64,000 nt of DNA from Membranihabitans marinus (GCF_021729155.1 NZ_JAJQYA010000003.1:230706-294705), one strand, 5' to 3'. Shown: positions 18,752-28,387, counted from the first letter of the stretch. The notes: generated from the letters alone by a model not told the origin. Program-made: numbers and translations.

Positions 18752-20095
18752 ATGAAAAAAGTATTGATTCTTACCTATTATTGGCCACCTGCTGGGGGTC
18801 CTGGTGTTCAAAGGGCTTTGTATTTCGTAAAGTATTTGCGAGATTTTGGGTGGGAGCCCATTGTTTACACGGTAGAAAATGGGGAGTTTCACAACGAGGA
18901 TCATTCCTTTAACAAAGACATCCCAGAAGGGATTACTGTATTGAAAAGGCCTGCACTAGAACCCTATTCCATATATAAAAAATTACTGGGGAAGAAAAAG
19001 GATGAAAAATTAAAACCAGTAGTCTTTACCGAGAAGACCAATAAACCATTGTTACATCAATTGTCGGTATGGATTCGGGGCAATTTTTTTATCCCAGATG
19101 CCAGAATGCTTTGGATAAAACCCTCGATTCGGTATTTGGTAAAATATTTGGAAGACCATCCTGTAGATGCGATTATGTCTACCAGTCCACCTCAGTCTAT
19201 GCATCTCATAGCCAGTGGATTGAAGAGTCGTATGAACTTGCCGTGGGTGGCAGATTTTAGAGATCCTTGGACGAAGGTCAGCTATTACAACGATTTAAAA
19301 TTGAGTTCATGGGCAGATGGGAAGCATAAGCGTTTGGAGAAGATGGTGTTGAATCACGCTGACAAAAGAGTGGCAGTAGGGTGGAAAATGAAATCGGATT
19401 ACGAATCAATCGGAGGACAACCAGTAGAGGTGATTACCAATGGATTTGATGATGAAAGTATACCCAATCTTCCATCGGTGGATGATAATGGGAAATTGAA
19501 GATATTGTATCTGGGTAGTCTCTCCCGCAAGAGAAATCCTTTCTTACTTTGGGAATCGCTTTCGGAATTAATTGGGGATGGTACAATAGCCGAATCACAA
19601 ATTGAACTTAATTTTATTGGAAATATTGATCCCATAGTTTTTGAATCATTAGACGGTTTGGGATTGAAAAACATATATACCAAGCGCGGATATGTACCTC
19701 ATCAAGAAGTGTGGAAGCATTATAGTCAAGCCACAGTATTGCTTTTGATTGGTATTCCCAACCAACCTGAAATCTTGCCTGGGAAGTTATTCGAATATTT
19801 GGCCAGTCAAAAACCTATTTACTCCGTATTCCCCAATAACAGCGATGTCGAAAAAATACTGAGGGAATGTAAGGGAGGATTGTCAGCCAATGATAAAGAC
19901 AAAGAACAATTAAAAGCCAATCTCTATTATTTTATCGATCTGTATCATCAGGGTAGGTTAAGTCAAACATTTGGAAGAGATGTAAAGGCGATAAAGAATT
20001 ATTCTCGAAAATCCCTTACCGGTAAATTGGCCTCCATGCTAGATGAAATATCTTCTAATTCGGAATCATTGAAAAAGACGGAAACCATCACTTAA
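18752..20095 (+). CDS. Family 4 glycosyltransferase (GT-B fold), cassette copy 1
   Basis: 447 residues. The start MKKVLILTYYWPPAGGPGVQR is the glycine-rich N-terminal loop of GT4 enzymes; LPWVADFRDPW lies near residue 165. The C-terminal donor-binding half contains ILYLGSLSRKRNPFLL and LPGKLFEYLASQKPI, the latter with the conserved acidic residue that contacts the nucleotide sugar. It is cytosolic and builds a lipid-linked glycan. The TAA stop overlaps the flippase ATG by one base, so the two are translationally coupled. A second, internally deleted copy is at 25251-25727. Confidence 0.85.
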   Translation: MKKVLILTYYWPPAGGPGVQRALYFVKYLRDFGWEPIVYTVENGEFHNEDHSFNKDIPEGITVLKRPALEPYSIYKKLLGKKKDEKLKPVVFTEKTNKPLLHQLSVWIRGNFFIPDARMLWIKPSIRYLVKYLEDHPVDAIMSTSPPQSMHLIASGLKSRMNLPWVADFRDPWTKVSYYNDLKLSSWADGKHKRLEKMVLNHADKRVAVGWKMKSDYESIGGQPVEVITNGFDDESIPNLPSVDDNGKLKILYLGSLSRKRNPFLLWESLSELIGDGTIAESQIELNFIGNIDPIVFESLDGLGLKNIYTKRGYVPHQEVWKHYSQATVLLLIGIPNQPEILPGKLFEYLASQKPIYSVFPNNSDVEKILRECKGGLSANDKDKEQLKANLYYFIDLYHQGRLSQTFGRDVKAIKNYSRKSLTGKLASMLDEISSNSESLKKTETIT

Positions 20096-21579
20096 TGGGA
20101 ATTGTAAAAAGACAGAGTTCGAAGCAGGCCATATTACAAGTCTTTGGGATTTTGATTGGTGGAATAAGTGTACTATACATTTATCCCCTCAATACAGAAA
20201 TGCTTGGATTTGCCAGATTTATTTGGGATAGTGGTCTCCTTATGTCATCCTTTATCCTATTCGGGGCAAATACCGGTATGGTAAAGTATTTCCCAGTGAT
20301 GAATTCCAAATCGGGAGCCAATTTTAGTTTGCCCTTTTATTCTATTTTTTTAGTGTTTGGAATTATTATGTTTTCGGTCATTTATTATTTTTTTGGTGAT
20401 GAGCTATTGAAGGTGCTGAATAAAAATAATATCGCTTTTTTGGAATACAATGGTTACTTTTTTATCAGTGCCATCCTCACTTCGATTATCATATTTCTCA
20501 ATTACTACTGCAATACACTGAAGCGGATTGTAATTCCATTTATAGCCAGTAATTTTATCAAAAAGGTGGCGCTTCCTGTGTTGATATTGGCATTTGTATG
20601 GGGGCATATATCAAAGTTGGGATTTGCCAATTATTTGATTATTACATTGGTTTTGGCCATATTGTTACAGGTGGTATATATATATCGGCTGAATAGCTGG
20701 CGGATTGGAAAGGTAGACTGGGATTTCTTAGGTCGTGAATGGAAGCCTATACTGACCTATTCATTGGTGAGTATGTTTGGAATAATAGGAACTTCCTTTG
20801 CTTTTCAAATTGATTCATTTATGATATCGACCTTGATCGGCTATGACAGCAATGGAATTTATTCTATTGGGTTTTTTATAGCCAATATGGTTTACCTTCC
20901 TTATATGGCATTGTCTACCATTATGTCACCGATAATATCAAATAATATATCCTTGAACAATTGGAGTAAGATAGGCGAATATTATAAGCAGGGTGGAAAT
21001 ATTATGTTGACCATAGGGATTCCCGTTTTTTTATTGGGATATTTTTGTGTATCTGATCTTCAAGATATTTTTCCATCCAATAAAGACTTTGAAGTGTTGG
21101 AGATTATTATTTTGTTGATTGGGCTTACCAAACTATTCGACTTGGCTACTAGTTTCAATACTCAAATTATGGTGTATTCCGATCTGTACAAAATCAACTT
21201 AAAATTGATTTTAGTGATGGCAGTGCTCAATGTTTTAATGAATTATGTGTTTATTGTATTCCTGAATATGGATATTGTGGGAGTGGCATTGGCTTCTACC
21301 ATAAGCATTTCCCTTTTCAACATAGTTAAATTAGTTCTTTTAAATCGACGATTTGGAATCCATCCCTTTACTCAAAAAACCCTGAGCTTATTAATCTTAG
21401 CAGCTTTGTTGTTTTTTCTTCTTCTTTTCATTCCGTCCGCCGGCAATCCTTATTTGTCGATTTTTTTAAAAACATTATTGGTCGGTAGTATCTATGCTGG
21501 AATTGTATATTTGTTTCACTTATCTCCCGAAGTTGAAAAGTATGGGATGGAATTATTGAATAAATTAAAGATCAAATAA
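20095..21579 (+). CDS. Polysaccharide flippase, MOP/Wzx type, cassette copy 1
   Basis: 494 residues with about 14 hydrophobic helices, of the polysaccharide-synthase (Wzx) branch of the MOP exporters. It should move undecaprenyl-linked repeat units across the inner membrane. The N-terminus MGIVKRQSSKQAILQVFG and C-terminus HLSPEVEKYGMELLNKLK are shared with the second copy at 25728-27215. The start codon overlaps the GT4 stop, and the GT2 gene follows 7 bp downstream. No oligosaccharide polymerase is evident in the window. Confidence 0.85.
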   Translation: MGIVKRQSSKQAILQVFGILIGGISVLYIYPLNTEMLGFARFIWDSGLLMSSFILFGANTGMVKYFPVMNSKSGANFSLPFYSIFLVFGIIMFSVIYYFFGDELLKVLNKNNIAFLEYNGYFFISAILTSIIIFLNYYCNTLKRIVIPFIASNFIKKVALPVLILAFVWGHISKLGFANYLIITLVLAILLQVVYIYRLNSWRIGKVDWDFLGREWKPILTYSLVSMFGIIGTSFAFQIDSFMISTLIGYDSNGIYSIGFFIANMVYLPYMALSTIMSPIISNNISLNNWSKIGEYYKQGGNIMLTIGIPVFLLGYFCVSDLQDIFPSNKDFEVLEIIILLIGLTKLFDLATSFNTQIMVYSDLYKINLKLILVMAVLNVLMNYVFIVFLNMDIVGVALASTISISLFNIVKLVLLNRRFGIHPFTQKTLSLLILAALLFFLLLFIPSAGNPYLSIFLKTLLVGSIYAGIVYLFHLSPEVEKYGMELLNKLKIK

Positions 21580-21586
21580 TCAAGAT

Positions 21587-22612
21587 ATGAAATATACTCT
21601 GATCATACCGGTCTATAATCGACTGAATGAAGTAGAAGAACTGCTTCAATCGGCAGAACAATTGAATTTTGATCGAAATTTATTCGAATTTCTATTTGTC
21701 GATGATGGGTCCAATGACGGTTTTAAAGAATTTATAGAAACCTATCAATCGGATTCTGGACTTAATATTGAAGCCATTTTTCAGCAAAATAAGGGACCTG
21801 GGGCGGCTCGAAACTATGGTATGAGTCAGGCGAGAGGTCAATATTTTATTTTTATCGATTCCGATTGTCTTTTCCCTCCCAACTATCTCCAAGCTTTGGA
21901 TAAAGACCTTCAGCTTCATGGATATGATGCTTTTGGCGGTCCTGATACCAGTCATCCCCAATTTTCGGAATTGTTGAAGGCCATCAATTATAGTATGACT
22001 TCCTTTATTGGAACTGGGGGTACGCGTGGGGGCAAAAAACAAGTAGGTAGGTATTATCCAAGAAGCTTCAATATGGGAATCTCTAGGGCCGTATATGATA
22101 AGATAGGGGGGATGAACGATTTGAGACACGGGCAGGATATGGATTATTCAGCGAGAATCTATGAGGCCGGTTTCAATGTGGGATTTATCTTGGATGCCTT
22201 TGTGTATCACCAACGCAGAACGAGTTTGCCTAAGTTTTTTAGACAAATATTCAATTGGGGAGTGGCGAGAATCAATTTGGGTATCCTCCATCCCAGTTTA
22301 CTAAAGCCAGTGCATTATTTACCGGGCTTATTGGTGGGCTTTTATTTGATTGTGTTTTTAATCAGTTTTGTTCTACCTGTGTTTAGTAAGATTTTACTCC
22401 TAATGCTTTTAGGTCATTTATTGGTATGCGGCTATGCTTTTTTTGAATCCTATAAGATATATCGAAATATCAAAGTGGCATTATTGTCTATTGTCACATT
22501 GAATATTCAAGTCTTTGGCTACGGGAGTGGTTTTCTATGGGCACTATACCAGAGAGCGCGAGGCAAGCGCGAGGCCAAAGGCTTTGTAAAGAATTATTAC
22601 GGTAAAAAATAA
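21587..22612 (+). CDS. Family 2 glycosyltransferase with C-terminal membrane helices, cassette copy 1
   Basis: 341 residues. The GT-A core has LIIPVYNRLNEVEELL, FLFVDDGSNDG, the acceptor loop GPGAARNYGMSQARG and the metal-binding DSD in IDSDCLFPP. QDMDYSARIYEAG resembles the later ED/QXXRY-type region. Two or three hydrophobic helices from about 245 to 310 suggest membrane attachment. It is third gene of the GT4-flippase-GT2 cassette. A decayed piece of a paralogue lies after the second flippase at 27243-27400. Confidence 0.85.
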   Translation: MKYTLIIPVYNRLNEVEELLQSAEQLNFDRNLFEFLFVDDGSNDGFKEFIETYQSDSGLNIEAIFQQNKGPGAARNYGMSQARGQYFIFIDSDCLFPPNYLQALDKDLQLHGYDAFGGPDTSHPQFSELLKAINYSMTSFIGTGGTRGGKKQVGRYYPRSFNMGISRAVYDKIGGMNDLRHGQDMDYSARIYEAGFNVGFILDAFVYHQRRTSLPKFFRQIFNWGVARINLGILHPSLLKPVHYLPGLLVGFYLIVFLISFVLPVFSKILLLMLLGHLLVCGYAFFESYKIYRNIKVALLSIVTLNIQVFGYGSGFLWALYQRARGKREAKGFVKNYYGKK

Positions 22613-22887
22613 ACCAGGCCAAGAAGTCTACGATGCTTTGCATTTCAATTGGTCAACTCGCGATATTATTAGTCATTATTAAATGTAATTTGTATAATAT
22701 TGTTTGTTAAATTGAATAATTAAAGATCATGAGATCAATATTTTTTTTGAAGAAGAATTCCCTCGAATGATATTATAATACTTGACTTTTGAAGGTTGAG
22801 TCCATCAAATTTTGTAGTTCTTCAATATAAATATAAACCCTTGTTATTAGCTTTAGTGATATTTTTATGTAATCAATAGTATATTCT

Positions 22888-23766
22888 GTGGTAAGTGATT
22901 TAGCGATAATAATTTTGAATTATAACTCTTATGGTGATACTATAAGATTATATACTAACCTAAGTAAATATCAGTCTATTCCAGAACATTGTTTTTATAT
23001 TGTAGATAATCACTGCGATGATGGACCAAAATTGCAAAAATACTTTAAAAATACTGCCGTCCATTTAATTCATTCACCCCATAACGGAGGTTATGCTTTT
23101 GGCAATAATTTGGCTATTAGAGAAGCGATACGTGATAACAAGGATTATTATTTAATTCTCAATCCAGATATCCAAATCAATAGTGAGACTATTATACAAA
23201 TGCTTCAATTTATGGCAAATGATAAGAGTATCGGTGCATTGGGATGTAGAATTATGGAAGATAAGAACACAATCTACTCCGATGGAGGCAGGGTAGATTT
23301 TCAGAAATCATGTAAACCTGGACACTTAAATGGTGGAAAACGAATAGATGAGGTGGTTTCTGTCTCTATAGTAGATCAACAAAGTATACAATATATCAAC
23401 GGCAGTGTTTTACTAACTAGGAAAGAAGTTCTTGATGAAATTGGTCTCATGCGTGAGGATTTCTTTCTCTATTTTGAAGAAACAGAATGGTGTATTCGAA
23501 TGACCAAGAATACTCATTACAAGTTAGTGGTAATGACGGACCAACAAGCTTATCACAAACGCAGTCAGAAGAATGAACTATACACTTATTATATGAATCG
23601 AAACAGGGTCATACTGTGTCGATTATTATCGGTGTCCTATGGCCACATTTTGTTGGGTCATGTCCTAAATATTGGTAAAATATTGATTCGAAGGGATTAT
23701 ACCTTGAAAAGATATATTGCCGCCTCCAGGGGAGTGATGAATGGCATAACACAAGTGATTAAATAA
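22888..23766 (+). CDS. Family 2 glycosyltransferase (GTG start)
   Basis: 292 residues. GTG at 22888 is the only usable start, because an in-frame stop lies six codons upstream. Motifs are LAIIILNYNSYGDTIR, HNGGYAFGNNLAIR and LILNPDIQI (the DXD position), then FLYFEETEWCIRM. It belongs to the rhamnosyltransferase-like GT2 branch. It is preceded by 275 bp without genes and ends 3 bp from the stop of a convergent glycosyltransferase, a sign of a tightly packed or recently assembled locus. Confidence 0.8.
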   Translation: MVSDLAIIILNYNSYGDTIRLYTNLSKYQSIPEHCFYIVDNHCDDGPKLQKYFKNTAVHLIHSPHNGGYAFGNNLAIREAIRDNKDYYLILNPDIQINSETIIQMLQFMANDKSIGALGCRIMEDKNTIYSDGGRVDFQKSCKPGHLNGGKRIDEVVSVSIVDQQSIQYINGSVLLTRKEVLDEIGLMREDFFLYFEETEWCIRMTKNTHYKLVVMTDQQAYHKRSQKNELYTYYMNRNRVILCRLLSVSYGHILLGHVLNIGKILIRRDYTLKRYIAASRGVMNGITQVIK

Positions 23767-23769
23767 ATT

Positions 23770-25056
23770 TCAGTTTTTCAAAATATGTTCTATACTTTCC
23801 ATGGTCTGTTCGTTAATAGCAGATCGTGAAAAGGTATCTCTCAATCGGTGAAAATTGTGAGGCTTCAGTTTTTGGTTGAGAATATCGATGATTAAATGTT
23901 GTAGATCATTGGTGTCCTTATAGCAGTAGGTGACTTCTTTCCATATTGCTTCTTTCTCCACCTTTGAAGGTAGTAGGGTTGGTTTTTGGAACCTTAGTAT
24001 ATCACCAAATACTCCAGATTGCTTTGTTGTGCCGTATTCTTCTGTATATATTCTAAACCTTGTGTCTATATTGATGGGGGCAATGAAAAAATGTGTGGAT
24101 TGGATAAGTTGCTCTAGTTCTGATTGAGGTAAAAAATGATTAAAATATATAACTTCAAAATGTTTTTGATCGATGGCTTTAAATTTTGATATGATATCTT
24201 TTCCATAATTGGAGTTGGCAGAGCCAGCAAAGATTAATCTTACGTTCTTAATGCTATGTTGATTAAAATTAATGGACTTAAAAGCCTCATAAATGGTTAA
24301 ATAATCTCGTTTCCTAAAATCAATTTTACCTATTATTATAAAAGTAACTTGGTCAGATACATTCGACTTTATTTCCTTTTTTGGTGTGTCATTTATATTG
24401 GAAAAGGGTAGAACAATGGTTTTATGATGTTCTAAATTGAATTTATTTAAAGCATATTGGCGTAAATGGTCATTGGCGAAGGCAAAATAATCGATTTTCT
24501 TTATGATTTTTTTTCGATAGAAAAAATCTCCTAAGCCCAACCCTAGGCGCAGACTATATGAAATATCTTTCCAAATCATGTAAGGTGATATTATAAGACG
24601 ATAATTTTCTTTTACACTTTGAAACCACCGATTGGTGTTATGTAATCTTAATATTATTTTATAAGAACCATTGAGCGAATTAAAACTTTTAAGATTGTAG
24701 GCCAATGTGTTGATTACAACAATATCACTATTGTCTAATTCATTTTTGTATTTTGAGAAATACGAAATAAAATTGGTTTTCCCATTGTGTAAATAAAATT
24801 TTACATTTGGCAGAGACTCTGTATCGAGACCTGTGTTTTTAAGGATCTTAGCAGTCGTGAAAATTTGTAATTGGAATGTTTCATTTTTAAAGCGCAGGAT
24901 GGATTCTCTTAATACTTCCGCATGATAAAATAATTCAATAATGGATATTGTCTTCAAAAAATAGGGGTTTTTAATTTGATAGATTCCAATTGTTTCAACC
25001 CTTAAAAATAGCCAAAATTCAGTGTTTATATACAACACAGCTGTATTTATTTTCAC
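23770..25056 (-). CDS. Glycosyltransferase family 1/4-like protein
   Basis: 428 residues, GT-B type. The C-terminal half shows VTFIIIGKIDFRKRDYLTIY, VRLIFAGSANSNYG and a region FGDILRFQKPTLLP where GT4 enzymes have the donor-binding E/F-G block; the N-terminal acceptor half is poorly conserved. Codon use is the most AT-rich of the cluster. It lies on the opposite strand, between the two cassette copies, and shares no overlap with them. I am confident of a glycosyltransferase fold but not of donor or acceptor. Confidence 0.65.
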   Translation of the reverse strand: MKINTAVLYINTEFWLFLRVETIGIYQIKNPYFLKTISIIELFYHAEVLRESILRFKNETFQLQIFTTAKILKNTGLDTESLPNVKFYLHNGKTNFISYFSKYKNELDNSDIVVINTLAYNLKSFNSLNGSYKIILRLHNTNRWFQSVKENYRLIISPYMIWKDISYSLRLGLGLGDFFYRKKIIKKIDYFAFANDHLRQYALNKFNLEHHKTIVLPFSNINDTPKKEIKSNVSDQVTFIIIGKIDFRKRDYLTIYEAFKSINFNQHSIKNVRLIFAGSANSNYGKDIISKFKAIDQKHFEVIYFNHFLPQSELEQLIQSTHFFIAPINIDTRFRIYTEEYGTTKQSGVFGDILRFQKPTLLPSKVEKEAIWKEVTYCYKDTNDLQHLIIDILNQKLKPHNFHRLRDTFSRSAINEQTMESIEHILKN

Positions 25057-25227
25057 TGTTAAATTAAATTTTCAATTTTTTTTGACAAAAATTACAAAGG
25101 ATGTAAATAAATGTAATTGAATTGTTTTTTGTAGTGTTTTAACATGCTTTGTTATTTTAAAAAGTATGGTCACAAAAATTATATTGAGTTGTTTAAAAGA
25201 ACAATACATTTATTTTATTTGATGATT

Positions 25228-25245
25228 AGAATATTTTCAATCTTT
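25228..25245 (+). repeat. 18-bp upstream element shared by both cassettes (copy 2)
   Basis: Identical to 18729-18746 and with the same 5-bp distance to the start codon, although the coding sequences behind the two elements have diverged considerably. Confidence 0.6.
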
Positions 25246-25250
25246 ACCAG

Positions 25251-25727
25251 ATGAAAAAGGTTTTATTAATTACCTATTATCGGACTCCATCTTATGGACC
25301 AGGTGTTCAAATAACCCCATATTTTGATAAATATTTGCGTGATTTTATTTGGAAGCCTCCGACCAAGGACTTGTTGTTGATTGGAATTTCCAATAAGCTG
25401 GAGATCTTACCTATTAAATTTTTTAACTATCTAGCCAGTAAAAATCCAAGTTATTCTATTTTTCCTAAAAGCGGCGATGTTGAAAAAATAATGAAGCACT
25501 GTAAAAGTGGTTGGTCTGCAGATATTGGTGACAAGCTGACACTAAAATCCGATTTAAGGCATTGTATATTGTTTTGTCGCAATAATACCCTCAGTAATGT
25601 TTATGGTGATTTAAAGGAAGTAATTGGGCAATGGTCAAGTAAAAAAAGGACGGGGAAGCTCGCCGTATTATTGGAAGATGCAGTTGTTTCCCACTATGGG
25701 AGCTTAACTAAAGAAGGTCAGATATAG
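25251..25727 (+). pseudogene. Internally deleted family 4 glycosyltransferase, cassette copy 2
   Basis: 158 codons. Residues 1-36 align with residues 1-36 of the GT4 at 18752 (MKKVLLITYYRTPSYGPGVQ versus MKKVLILTYYWPPAGGPGVQ). From LLLIGISNKLEILPIKFF onward the sequence aligns with the last roughly 120 residues of that protein. About 289 codons, nearly all of the catalytic region, are missing, and the deletion is in frame (junction near 25361). It cannot be an active transferase. The TAG stop immediately precedes the flippase ATG, so the remnant ORF may persist because its translation feeds the flippase start. Confidence 0.85.
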
Positions 25728-27215
25728 ATGGGAGTTGTGAAAAGGCAAAGCGCCAAACAAAGTTTACTACAGATTTTAGGAATCTTTATAGGAGGTATTA
25801 GTGTATTGTATATCTATCCATTAGACACTGAGATGTTGGGATTTGCTCGGTTTATCTGGGACACTGGTATATTATTTTCTTCAGTAGTGTTGTTGGGTTC
25901 TGACAGTGGGTTAATACGATTTTTCCCAAGAATGAGATTGAAGTCAGGACAAAATTTTAGCTTGCCATTTTACTCGTTGTTATTGTTGGTCGGTATCGTA
26001 TTCTTTTCTATTATTTATATGATGTTTGGGGACCGCATCTTAACCCTGTTAAATAAAAATAATACAGAATATTTAGTCTATAATAACTATTTCTTTTTCA
26101 GTATTATACTTACTTCCATCATTATGTTTTTAAATGTATACTGCAATACACTGAAGAGAATAGTTGTGCCTTTTATTGCGAGTAATTTAATAAAGAAAAT
26201 TACTTTGCCTTTGTTAATATTGGCTTCGGTTTATGGATATATCAATACCCTGACTTTTGCCAATATGCTCATAGTTACTTTGTTGTTGGCTATTTTGCTG
26301 CAAGTAGTATATATATATATGGTAACTGGATGGAGATTAGGAAAAATTGATTGGACCTATATTAAACGTAATTGGCAGCCTGTTTTTAATTTTTCTTTTA
26401 TTAGTACATTCGGTGCAATTGGTTCCAATTTTGCATTCCAGATTGATTCTTTTATGATATCTACTTTAGTGGACTATAACAGCAATGGGATTTATGCCAT
26501 AGCCTTTTTTATAGCCAATATGGTATACATCCCTTTTTCAGCATTGTCTGGAATAATGTCTCCGATTCTTTCAGAAAACATAAGTTCGAAAAATTGGCCT
26601 AAAATTGATGAACATTACAAACAGGGAAGTATTATTATGCTGACCATTGGTATCCCTATATTTTTACTTGGTTATTTCTGTATACCAGATCTTCAAAATA
26701 TTTTTCCGACTAATAAGGATTTTCAAGTTTTAGGGGTGATTGTGTTATTGATTGGACTGACCAAGCTATTTGATTTGGCAACTAGTTATAATAGTCAAAT
26801 ACTTTTGTATTCAGATCTTTATCGGTACAACTTATTACTTACGGTACTTATGGCTATCCAAAACATTATATTGAATTATGTATTTATTGTTGTTTTCAAC
26901 ATGGGGATCATTGGTGTGGCCTTAGCCAGTACCATCAATTTATTTATATTTAATACTGCAAAATTAGTTTTACTTTATCGCAAATACAACATTAATCCAT
27001 TTTCCCAAGCAACCATTTTTATCTTGATGTTGGGGGCATTCCTTTTTGGATTATTATGGATTGTACCTGATTTGTCAAATCCGTATTTATCTGTTTTGGT
27101 TAAGACTGTTTTTGTGGGCATTATTTATACAACCTTTGTCAAAGTATTTCATCTGTCTCCTGAAGTTGAAAAGTATGGAATGGAATTATGGAATAAGTTT
27201 AGGATCAAATTATAA
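25728..27215 (+). CDS. Polysaccharide flippase, MOP/Wzx type, cassette copy 2
   Basis: 495 residues, a full-length paralogue of the flippase at 20095. They share MG(I/V)VKRQS at the start, long identical runs such as NTLKRIV(I/V)PFIASN and AFQIDSFMISTL, and HLSPEVEKYGMEL at the end. It has about 14 hydrophobic helices and no stop or frameshift, so it appears functional although both cassette partners are decayed. Differences cluster in helices and loops, which could reflect a changed substrate. It starts directly after the truncated GT4 stop. Confidence 0.85.
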   Translation: MGVVKRQSAKQSLLQILGIFIGGISVLYIYPLDTEMLGFARFIWDTGILFSSVVLLGSDSGLIRFFPRMRLKSGQNFSLPFYSLLLLVGIVFFSIIYMMFGDRILTLLNKNNTEYLVYNNYFFFSIILTSIIMFLNVYCNTLKRIVVPFIASNLIKKITLPLLILASVYGYINTLTFANMLIVTLLLAILLQVVYIYMVTGWRLGKIDWTYIKRNWQPVFNFSFISTFGAIGSNFAFQIDSFMISTLVDYNSNGIYAIAFFIANMVYIPFSALSGIMSPILSENISSKNWPKIDEHYKQGSIIMLTIGIPIFLLGYFCIPDLQNIFPTNKDFQVLGVIVLLIGLTKLFDLATSYNSQILLYSDLYRYNLLLTVLMAIQNIILNYVFIVVFNMGIIGVALASTINLFIFNTAKLVLLYRKYNINPFSQATIFILMLGAFLFGLLWIVPDLSNPYLSVLVKTVFVGIIYTTFVKVFHLSPEVEKYGMELWNKFRIKL

Positions 27216-27242
27216 AAAGTGGAATACCGCTTAATCTAACCA

Positions 27243-27400
27243 GTCTTTTTCCTCTCAATTATTTCGACGCCTTAGTTATAGATCTCTATACATCAATATC
27301 TTGCCTTTGGCCATCCTGATATCAATTTCCCCAATTTTTCGGAAGATTACCTCACTGTATGAAATTCCCTTTATGGGGCGAGAGAATATGTGAGGATAAG
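27243..27400 (+). pseudogene. Remnant of a family 2 glycosyltransferase, cassette copy 2
   Basis: A non-coding stretch after the second flippase aligns at DNA level with the GT2 gene of copy 1 (about 21868-22010). One frame reads LFPLNYFDALVIDLY against LFPPNYLQALDKDLQL, and further on TTTGGCCATCCTGAT matches TTTGGCGGTCCTGAT, with CCCCAATTTT(T)TCGGAA in both. Indels and stops break the frame. About 250 bp of the gene start and everything after the match are lost. The outer limits are approximate. Confidence 0.7.
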
Positions 27401-27467
27401 AATTAAGCTGATCGATATTATCCACCTATCCTCAAAATGGTAGTCTCTTGAACCCTCAATTATTAAT

Positions 27468-28256
27468 TCATTTGGTATATGTCAGGATATAATAATAACA
27501 AGTAGATAAATAGTTTCTCAGATAGGGAATGTTGCTGATGAAACCAATCTGCTTTTTGGGGGGAAGATTAAATTTTACGTCGTAATTGGGATTAAATAAG
27601 TAAGGGGATTCATCCAAAATCGTATAATTCTCGGTTTTGACAATTCTCTTAAATCGTTCCACACTAATACCGGTGTCTACGTGTTCCATCAAACTCCTAA
27701 TCTTAACATCTGGTTCTCCCGCTGTTTTAAGTATCCACTTATATATCGGTTTTGGAAAAAGGTGGAAATATGGCAATTTTGACAGAATTTTACTATTAAG
27801 GCCTTGCTGATGACCTCCAAATGGCATTTGCCATGGGGGAAATCCCAAGAAAAACAATGTTCCCTTATGCATAAACTGTTTTACAAAAGCCATGAATTTT
27901 TCTTGATTGGGAATGTGTTCTATCACATCTCTCATAATGATGACATCAAAACTACCTATGTCGGCAGGATCAATGAGATAAATATCCTTGCATATTAGCT
28001 GAAGTTTGGAATTATCCGCCGCACCGAGATATTTTTTCGCATTTTCGATTTGTTTGCAGTTGATGTCTATTCCAGTTACAGTACAACCCATTTCTACAAA
28101 AGGCTCAAGATTGCCCCCTTCTCCACAGCCAATCTCCAAAATAGAAGTGCTGGCATCGATCTTACCTTGGGTTTGCAAATAGGGTATGACGTGTTGTTGA
28201 GTGGTATAGGACTGTTCTTTGAAATATCGACCTCTGTCTTTATGTCTTTCTTGCAT
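27468..28256 (-). CDS. Class I SAM methyltransferase (UbiG/Methyltransf_11 type)
   Basis: 262 residues. SAM-binding motif ILEIGCGEGGNLEPF at about 39-53, acidic loop TGIDINCKQ, and VIMRDVIEHIPNQEKFM after it. The C-terminal 100 residues are less conserved and contain aromatic, basic patches that may form a substrate lid. It closes the polysaccharide region, so sugar or lipid-linked glycan methylation is a reasonable inference, though not proven. The gene is leftward, with its start facing the M1 peptidase gene. Confidence 0.75.
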   Translation of the reverse strand: MQERHKDRGRYFKEQSYTTQQHVIPYLQTQGKIDASTSILEIGCGEGGNLEPFVEMGCTVTGIDINCKQIENAKKYLGAADNSKLQLICKDIYLIDPADIGSFDVIIMRDVIEHIPNQEKFMAFVKQFMHKGTLFFLGFPPWQMPFGGHQQGLNSKILSKLPYFHLFPKPIYKWILKTAGEPDVKIRSLMEHVDTGISVERFKRIVKTENYTILDESPYLFNPNYDVKFNLPPKKQIGFISNIPYLRNYLSTCYYYILTYTK

Positions 28257-28387
28257 TGAGATGAAACTTTTTTCAAATATATAAATTGTTTCAAAGTTAG
28301 ATTGATTCTCTCGATTTTAATTTAAATCTTAGACCGTATTCATTTTTTAAAAATTTGTTTATTTTTAAAAAAATAAATACAGATACT

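Noticed and set aside
22006..22040. G-rich stretch in the GT2 gene, considered as a G-quadruplex or slippage site
   Set aside because: It encodes the GTGGTRGGK loop in frame, and the runs of G are short and separated; no evidence of a frameshift.
27216..27467. Possible small RNA gene in the gap after the second flippase
   Set aside because: The gap is better explained as the decayed GT2, since it aligns with the intact gene of copy 1.
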